Origin: JAWLFY01 sp964462125 | GTDB lineage: Bacteria; Planctomycetota; Planctomycetia; Pirellulales; Pirellulaceae | DNA: 11,468 nt | NCBI GenBank assembly: GCA_964462125.1 | Contig: CAYWXT010000190.1 | Location: 1 to 11,468 of the forward strand | Direction of reading: 5' to 3' | In this document: one piece after another, positions 7,034-11,468 of the stretch | How positions within the stretch are numbered: the first letter of the stretch is position 1 | Layout of the letters: each line of letters starts with the position of its first letter | Notes under the pieces: model-generated | The model's database searches: none | What the model was told of the DNA's origin: nothing | Seen by the model: only the letters and a program-made list of their open reading frames with translations | Position numbers and translations under genes: made by a program

Positions 7034-7039
7034 AGTATA
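7034..7039 (-). promoter_or_regulatory. Candidate -10 element for a leaderless rsmD transcript
   Basis: Read on the - strand, TATACT (5/6 to TATAAT) ends seven bases before the chosen rsmD ATG, so a transcript starting at the usual distance would begin at or next to the start codon. No good -35 hexamer is visible at 16-18 bases. GGCGGGA between the two could alternatively act as a very weak ribosome-binding site. Confidence 0.3.
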
Positions 7040-7152
7040 ACGAACAGAGCGACAGCGAACGAGGAGAGTTCCCCCGCCGTAGAACAGGCTGCCAGGCTGT
7101 TGTCGCCCCCAAGTTGTCGTCGCCCCGAATCTCGACCGGATCCGATTTCACG

Positions 7153-8430
7153 ATGTCGCATTGCCGCCTCTGCCCACGTGCCCTGCCCGTCCTGCTCGTC
7201 CTGGCCGCCGCCAGTGGCGCCCCCCCCCTGCCGCGACTGCACGCCCAGGAGCCCGATCTGCCGCCCCAGCCCGGTGTCCCGATGGAGGAACCGGAGTACA
7301 CGGCCGAGGATCGGCGGCGCCTCGACGCGTTTGAGGAATCCCGGGTCAAACTTGCCGATGCCCTGGACGATCTACGGGCCGTTCAACTCCTCTATCGAAA
7401 CGATATCGATCGGACGCCGGCGTCCGTGGAGCGGTACCGCGAACTGCGCGATCTTGCCCGCCAGCGTCTCGACGAAACCTTCGAAATCGCGTTGCAGATC
7501 ATTCGTCGCGTCCCCGATACCGCGGCCGGTAGCTACCTGCTGACTCTGATCCAGGTGCGGACCGGGACCGACATCTATAACGAATCGACCTATGAGGCGG
7601 CGGCCCGTTTGATGGACGGGGGAGTCAGCTATCAGTTTGTCATGCAGTCCGCCGCCCGCTCGGGTATCGTGACGGGAGATTTTGATACCGCCCGGCGCCT
7701 CTACGAACTGATGGACGAGGACAGCATGGACGACAGTGACCTCATCATGAGTCATGAACTCGACCGGATCGAGCAGCAGACTCGCGAAGAGATGCAGGTC
7801 CGGGAGTCGGAAGCGGACCAGGAGTTACCCCAGGTGCGTTTGCGGACGACCCAAGGTGACATCGTGCTGGAACTGTTCCTGAACCAAGCACCGTCGACCG
7901 TTTCTCATTTCATCAGCCTGGTCGAAGACGGCTTTTATGACGAGCTTGACTTCTACCAAGTCAAGGAGGGAATGTTCGCGATGACCGGCGACCCGATGGG
8001 CAACGGCACCGGTCACGCGGGGAAGTTCGTGATCGACGAACAGGACCGGCCCGACGCCCGACACGCCCTGCGAGGCTCGTTGACACTGGCCAAGAACCGT
8101 CTCGCCTCCGGCGAAATGGTCCCCGACAGTGGGAGTAGCCAGTTTGCGATCGCGTACCTGCCGCTGCCTGGGCTGCTCCCAGGGGGCACGACCTTCGGCC
8201 GCGTGGTCCAAGGAATGGATGTCGCCTCCCAAATGCGGCGAGTCGATCCGCTGGAAAAGAAAGAGGACGAGGTGGTCCTGCCGCCCGACCGGATCCTCTC
8301 AGCGGAGGTCATCCGGAAGCCGGAAGAACTTCCCGAACCGGTCTACGCCGCCCCGCCTCAGATGACCTCCGATGGCCTCATCCCTGAACAGCCTGATTCT
8401 CAAGGGCCTGGGCAGGACGGGCGTCCCTGA
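7153..8430 (+). CDS. Secreted protein with degenerate cyclophilin-type PPIase domain
   Basis: This is a 425-residue protein. ATG 7153 gives a signal peptide (hydrophobic core LPVLLVLAAAS, residues 11-21, likely cut after LHA at 31); the in-frame TTG at 7114 would add 13 unlikely residues. Residues about 50-215 are helical and charged, perhaps TPR-like, with no known domain that I recognise. Residues about 228-385 are a cyclophilin fold: VRLRTTQGDIVLELF, the APSTVSHFISLVEDGFYDELDFY region, TGDPMGNGTG, SGSSQFAIA and TTFGRVVQGMDV. The catalytic FHRV motif reads FYQV (Gln at the Arg55 position), the SQFFI strand reads SQFAI (Phe113 to Ala), and the PWLDG segment lacks its Trp. Isomerase activity is therefore doubtful; peptide binding may remain. 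The C-terminus is Pro/Glu-rich and probably disordered. It is divergent from rsmD across 126 bases. Location is periplasmic or extracellular by inference. Confidence 0.88.
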   Translation: MSHCRLCPRALPVLLVLAAASGAPPLPRLHAQEPDLPPQPGVPMEEPEYTAEDRRRLDAFEESRVKLADALDDLRAVQLLYRNDIDRTPASVERYRELRDLARQRLDETFEIALQIIRRVPDTAAGSYLLTLIQVRTGTDIYNESTYEAAARLMDGGVSYQFVMQSAARSGIVTGDFDTARRLYELMDEDSMDDSDLIMSHELDRIEQQTREEMQVRESEADQELPQVRLRTTQGDIVLELFLNQAPSTVSHFISLVEDGFYDELDFYQVKEGMFAMTGDPMGNGTGHAGKFVIDEQDRPDARHALRGSLTLAKNRLASGEMVPDSGSSQFAIAYLPLPGLLPGGTTFGRVVQGMDVASQMRRVDPLEKKEDEVVLPPDRILSAEVIRKPEELPEPVYAAPPQMTSDGLIPEQPDSQGPGQDGRP

Positions 8431-8433
8431 ATC

Positions 8434-8450
8434 GGCCAAGCAGCTTGGTT
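8434..8450 (+). terminator. Small hairpin after the cyclophilin-like gene
   Basis: CCAAGC-A-GCTTGG (8436-8448) is a perfect inverted repeat starting six bases past the stop codon, foldable as a 5-bp stem with a CAG loop and two flanking G-U pairs. Only two Ts follow, so a classical intrinsic terminator is not supported; it may be chance or an RNA end-stabiliser. Confidence 0.25.
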
Positions 8451-8557
8451 CCTCAAGCGATACCAGCTATCCTTGGAGCACATGGGTTCATCGCGTCGTG
8501 ATGCGGCGCGTGACCCACCACCGGCGCATGGCCCACCACCCTTGCCCCCGCCACACG

Positions 8558-9916
8558 ATGTCCAACCGCAGCCCGTCTCGGCGAACCTTCATTCAAGGCA
8601 GCGGGATGATGCTCGCCGGCGGCGCGATCGTCGGGACGAACCTCGACGTCGCCAAGGCGGCCCATGCCTTTGGCAGTGACCAGATCAAGATCGCTCTGGT
8701 CGGTTGCGGCAGCCGCGGGATCGGGGCGATGGTGCAGGCGCTGGCGACCTCAGGTGGCGGCGTCCAATTGGTGGCGATGGCCGACGTTTTCCACGACAGC
8801 CTCCACACCGCCTATCGCACAATCAAGAGCAAGCATCCGCAGAAAGTATCCAACAACGTTGGCCGCCACGTCGGCCTCGGCGGTTTCCGTGATCTGCTCC
8901 AGGGCGAGGCCGACCTGGTATTCTTGGCCACCCCGCCTGGATTCCGGCCCCAACAGTTCGAAGCGGCGGTCGAAGCTGGGAAACATGTCTTTATGGAAAA
9001 GCCGGTGGCCACCGATGCTCCCGGGGTGCGCCGCGTTTTGGAGGCCAGCCGCCGAGCCGAAACGCAAGGATTGGCGGTCCACGTCGGGCTCCAGCGACGC
9101 CATGATCCACGCTATCAACAGTGCCTCGACCGACTTCGCGACGGAGCGATCGGAGAACCGATTTACGCGCGAGCCCACTGGAATGGCGGAGGCATGCGCG
9201 TCCGCCCCCGAGAGCCTCGCCAAACCGAACTCGAATACCAGCTTCGAAATTGGTACTACTTCAATTGGCTCAGCGGTGACCATATCGTCGAGCAACACAT
9301 TCACAACCTCGATGTGATCAACTGGCTCCTGGGGCAGCCTCCGGTCGAATGCCAGGGTCAGGGGGGGCGGGAAATCCGCAACGAACCCGATCACGGACAG
9401 ATCTTCGACCACCACGCCGTCGAGTTCACCTATCCGGGCGAGGTCAAACTGATGAGCCAGTGCCGGCAGATCGCCGGTTGTTGGAAAAGCGTCGGCGAGC
9501 ACGTTTACGGCACCGCCGGCCACTGCGACATCGGCCAAGGAACCATCTTCGATCGACACGGAAACGTCTCCTGGCGCTATCAGGGCCCGGAACACCAGGG
9601 CCCGGGACGACACAAGAGCCGGAAACGCCGAGGCGACTTGGGGTGGCACCAGCAGCAATCCGACCTGTTCGCAGCCCTCCGTCGCGGCGAGGCACCCAAC
9701 GAAGGGAAATCGGCCGCCGAGAGTACACTGACCGCAATCATGGGGCGGATGGCGACCTACAGCGGCAAACCGGTGAGCTGGGACGATGCATTCCACAGTC
9801 GCCAACGACTCGCGGAGACCGATACCTTGCGTTCGCTCGACGATCCTGCACCCGTTCTTCCCGACGCCAACGGAACCTACCAAGTCGCGATCCCTGGCCA
9901 GACGCAGGCCCTCTAG
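8558..9916 (+). CDS. Tat-exported Gfo/Idh/MocA family oxidoreductase
   Basis: This is a 452-residue NAD(P)-dependent dehydrogenase of the GFO/IDH/MocA family, which typically acts on sugars, inositols or their derivatives; the substrate here cannot be told. It begins with a twin-arginine signal: SRRTFIQ at residues 7-13, then an Ala/Gly-rich hydrophobic core (17-27). ATG 8558 places the twin arginines at the normal distance; upstream in-frame ATGs at 8501 and 8528 are less likely. The Rossmann site is IALVGCGSRGIG (45-56), the family EKP motif is at 147-149 (HVFMEKPVATD), and the substrate-side DHIVEQHIHNLDV is at 241-253 with plausible catalytic Asp/His residues. Tat export fits a cofactor-loaded enzyme folded before secretion, as in Zymomonas GFOR. 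Planctomycete genomes carry many such paralogues. It follows the cyclophilin-like gene after 127 bases on the same strand, but a shared function is not evident. Confidence 0.92.
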   Translation: MSNRSPSRRTFIQGSGMMLAGGAIVGTNLDVAKAAHAFGSDQIKIALVGCGSRGIGAMVQALATSGGGVQLVAMADVFHDSLHTAYRTIKSKHPQKVSNNVGRHVGLGGFRDLLQGEADLVFLATPPGFRPQQFEAAVEAGKHVFMEKPVATDAPGVRRVLEASRRAETQGLAVHVGLQRRHDPRYQQCLDRLRDGAIGEPIYARAHWNGGGMRVRPREPRQTELEYQLRNWYYFNWLSGDHIVEQHIHNLDVINWLLGQPPVECQGQGGREIRNEPDHGQIFDHHAVEFTYPGEVKLMSQCRQIAGCWKSVGEHVYGTAGHCDIGQGTIFDRHGNVSWRYQGPEHQGPGRHKSRKRRGDLGWHQQQSDLFAALRRGEAPNEGKSAAESTLTAIMGRMATYSGKPVSWDDAFHSRQRLAETDTLRSLDDPAPVLPDANGTYQVAIPGQTQAL

Positions 9917-9956
9917 CGTTTTGCCTCAAACCCCTGAGCCGATTACGCAAACAACG

Positions 9957-9997
9957 CGGGCCCGACGCCCGGTTTGAATCACATGCAGCTTCGCATG
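9957..9997. terminator. Two short hairpins between convergent genes
   Basis: The 137-base gap between the convergent stops at 9916 and 10054 contains CGGGC-ccgac-GCCCG (9957-9971) followed by GGTTTG, and CATGC-agcttc-GCATG (9982-9997). Either could help terminate transcription, but both stems are only 5 bp and neither has a real T tract. The location is suggestive; the structures are weak. Confidence 0.2.
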
Positions 9998-10053
9998 GCA
10001 GTGATCAGCTCCCTCGGCTTCGCGGAGGTCGCCGTCTCACCGACCGGCCTTGC

Positions 10054-11061
10054 TTACCGCCGCTTCGGTGAACGCCGTGATGCGGTCTGTTGCCTCTTCG
10101 GGCGTAGCAAATAGACCTTCGGATCATCGATGGTGAAGGAAGTGCTCCAGCGGCGGCCGTCATCGGCGCTGCAGACGTTGTAAAAGAACGTTCGAAACCG
10201 TTCGGCGCGGTAGCCGTAGGGGAGCTGGCTGGTGATGTAGTCGTCCTCGGACAATTCCTCGACCCCCGGCGACGCATAGTAGTGGACCATCCCGTCTGGA
10301 GTGACACTCATCCCCAACGTCCACCACCCGGTCGTTGTGATTTGCGGGCCACGGAAATCGCCGCCGCGGCGATTGCTGCGGACACGAAAGTACGCGTAAT
10401 CATCCGTCTTCTTGGAGTCGTGCTTGCTTTCGAATTCGATGAATAGCCCCGGCCAATAAACCTCGTTGTCCATCTTCTTGCGTTTGAGACCAAAGGGGCC
10501 AAACTCCCTTTCAACCATCGCTGTGGTCTCAAGGGCCAAGCGGAAACCGAAGTGCGGGCCACTCCGCTTTTCCCACTCGGCGACCGGCGGCAAAAAGACC
10601 CGAGTGGTCACGCTGGGCACCTCCGAAACACGCGCCTTGCGCCGCATGCGGTACTGGACATTGCAGATAAAATCGTCCTGGTGCATTTTGCCACTCGGCT
10701 GCCCGGGGATGCCGGTGTAGAGCGACCGCAGCAGCAATGCCCCTTCACTTCCAGCCAACCCGTTGGCCGGTGTCGATACCCGTTTGACAACATCGGGGTG
10801 GCCCCGCTTGATCCCCTCGTACCAACGGCCGTTGCTGCTCCGCCCCAACGGCGACCGCTGCTTGTCGTCAATGTCCTCGGTGCTCTTGGGGTCGTTGGGA
10901 ACGTAGCCCCAATCAGGGTCTTCGAAGTCGTCGGAAACCCCCACAATCTCAGACCCAGTCCCCGGAATCACCGGACGCTGCGCAGAGACAGACGTCGTCC
11001 ATCCGAGCAACAACAGGGGGAGCGATGCCGCGATGAAAGGAGACAGCTTTCCCAAATCCAT
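10054..11061 (-). CDS. Secreted protein of unknown function, planctomycete conserved type, probably beta-rich
   Basis: This is a 335-residue protein with a clear signal peptide: hydrophobic core at 8-21 (including LPLLLLGW), and a likely cleavage after SVSA at residue 27. ATG 11061 is preferred over an in-frame start at 11166, which would put 35 residues ahead of the signal. The mature protein begins with an acidic DDFEDPDWGYVPNDP region, then SSNGRWYEG and a GHPDVVKRVSTP segment, GSEGALLLRSLYTG, FLPPVAEWE, GPHFGFRLALET, and a Trp/Tyr-rich C-terminal half (TGWWTLGMSV, VHYYASPG). Alternating hydrophobic strands suggest a concanavalin-like beta-sandwich, which would be compatible with carbohydrate binding, but this is inference. 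No catalytic motif is recognised. The basic tail RPKRQQTASRRSPKRR is unusual for a secreted protein. I believe similar proteins occur across planctomycetes, but could not search. It stands alone, convergent with the oxidoreductase gene. Confidence 0.85.
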   Translation of the reverse strand: MDLGKLSPFIAASLPLLLLGWTTSVSAQRPVIPGTGSEIVGVSDDFEDPDWGYVPNDPKSTEDIDDKQRSPLGRSSNGRWYEGIKRGHPDVVKRVSTPANGLAGSEGALLLRSLYTGIPGQPSGKMHQDDFICNVQYRMRRKARVSEVPSVTTRVFLPPVAEWEKRSGPHFGFRLALETTAMVEREFGPFGLKRKKMDNEVYWPGLFIEFESKHDSKKTDDYAYFRVRSNRRGGDFRGPQITTTGWWTLGMSVTPDGMVHYYASPGVEELSEDDYITSQLPYGYRAERFRTFFYNVCSADDGRRWSTSFTIDDPKVYLLRPKRQQTASRRSPKRR

Positions 11062-11468
11062 GGTTCGTTCCGTCGTTGGACGCAAGAGGAGCGAGTCATA
11101 GGAAGCCACCACGCCGGTCCGTTCAACACCGCACAGAGGCCTCCCTCCAATCGGAATCATCGGCAAATGGCGACATCAGCTGAAGAAATTCCCCTGCAAC
11201 ACAAGCTTCGTGGCCCAAGCCGCTGGCCGACACGCAGCCCGCTTAGCCAATTTCTCGGTCGCTCGGCCAAAGGAACCGCGCCAACCCTTCAGCGGCTCGA
11301 CTGCCGGCATCCCCTCGCCGCCGTTCTGCCCAGTCCCGCAGCGCCGTGCCACTTCAGCCAATTCGCCCAACTTTAACTTGAAGATAGGTGAAATCGACGT
11401 CTCCGCGGCGGAGCACCACGAAGGACACGAAGGACACGAAGAACCACGAAGGTTTGCGACGCTCCGCT
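11062..11468. other. Gene-poor terminal region, 407 bases
   Basis: No convincing gene is seen here. A - strand frame at 11176-11370 (64 codons from a TTG) reads like protein in places (GELAEVARRCG near its start) but has no signal, motif or clear start, and its frame remains open upstream of the TTG. Such fragments often belong to dispersed repeats in planctomycetes, so I do not call it. The first 100 bases should hold the promoter of the secreted-protein gene; I find no hexamer pair with good spacing. The last 70 bases hold a repeat element described separately. Confidence 0.5.
11401..11467. repeat. ACGAAG tandem repeat framed by a short inverted repeat
   Basis: Four units follow each other: ACCACGAAG (11415-11423), GACACGAAG (11424-11432), GACACGAAG (11433-11441) and AACCACGAAG (11442-11451). 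GCGGAGC at 11408-11414 immediately before them is the exact inverse of GCTCCGC at 11461-11467, so the tandem array sits inside a 7-bp inverted repeat. CTCCGC-G-GCGGAG (11401-11413) is itself palindromic. CACGAAGGACACGAAGG strings are, to my knowledge, a recurrent intergenic repeat in planctomycetes and related bacteria. The element may continue beyond the window. Confidence 0.7.

Noticed and set aside
7027..7242. N-terminal extension of rsmD to 7242
   Set aside because: It would overlap the divergent signal-peptide gene and adds Gly/Gln-rich sequence unlike the family.
8372..8557. N-terminal extension of the oxidoreductase into the cyclophilin-like gene
   Set aside because: It would bury the Tat signal 62 residues inside the protein; ATG 8558 places it normally.
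8750..9883. - strand frame of 377 codons opposite the oxidoreductase
   Set aside because: The + strand has the Tat signal, Rossmann motif and EKP motif; the antisense frame has none.
9349..10071. + strand frame of 240 codons running past the oxidoreductase stop
   Set aside because: It is Arg/Pro-rich and out of frame with the oxidoreductase; it looks like a frame-shifted reading of real coding sequence.
11176..11370. 64-codon - strand frame in the terminal region
   Set aside because: It has a TTG start, no ribosome-binding site and no motif, and lies in probable repeat DNA; kept only as part of the gene-poor region note.
11415..11452. CRISPR array suggested by tandem units
   Set aside because: The units are 9-10 bases and directly abutting, with no spacers and no cas genes nearby.

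Overview
The window looks like a chromosomal stretch from a planctomycete, probably of the Pirellula/Rhodopirellula type. This is inferred from the GC-rich coding style, short and weakly signposted intergenic regions, several GTG starts, a Tat-exported Gfo/Idh/MocA oxidoreductase, an exported FG-GAP/ASPIC protein, planctomycete-style conserved proteins of unknown function, and a terminal ACGAAGG-type dispersed repeat. No genome search could be run, so the taxon is an inference.

Layout. Positions 1-1991 (+ strand) hold the 3' part of a parvulin-type peptidyl-prolyl isomerase gene, a lipoprotein gene overlapping it by ATGA, and a small cysteine-containing conserved-type protein. tsaB follows on the - strand (2001-2789). 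Two tandem metallophosphoesterase paralogues of identical length (252 aa each) lie on the + strand at 2925-3683 and 3753-4511. They converge on a - strand pair, rsmD then an exported seven-repeat FG-GAP/ASPIC protein (4548-7026). Divergent from rsmD is a secreted protein with a degenerate cyclophilin domain (7153-8430), followed by a Tat-type Gfo/Idh/MocA oxidoreductase (8558-9916). A secreted protein of unknown function lies on the - strand (10054-11061). The last 407 bases hold no convincing gene but contain a repeat element.

How the genes relate. The neighbourhood mixes cytoplasmic information-processing functions (TsaB for tRNA t6A, RsmD for 16S rRNA m2G966) with envelope or exported proteins (parvulin PPIase, lipoprotein, cyclophilin-like protein, FG-GAP protein, Tat oxidoreductase, the last secreted protein). 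Apart from the parvulin-lipoprotein pair, the tandem phosphoesterases and the probable rsmD/FG-GAP operon, nothing ties the genes into one pathway. I find no defence system, CRISPR array, mobile element, rRNA or tRNA.

The points most worth a second look are the cyclophilin domain lacking its catalytic arginine, the duplicated translation start region and mini-ORFs in front of both phosphoesterase genes, the CPPY variant of the RsmD catalytic motif, and the terminal repeat. I do not see evidence for a wholly new biological system.
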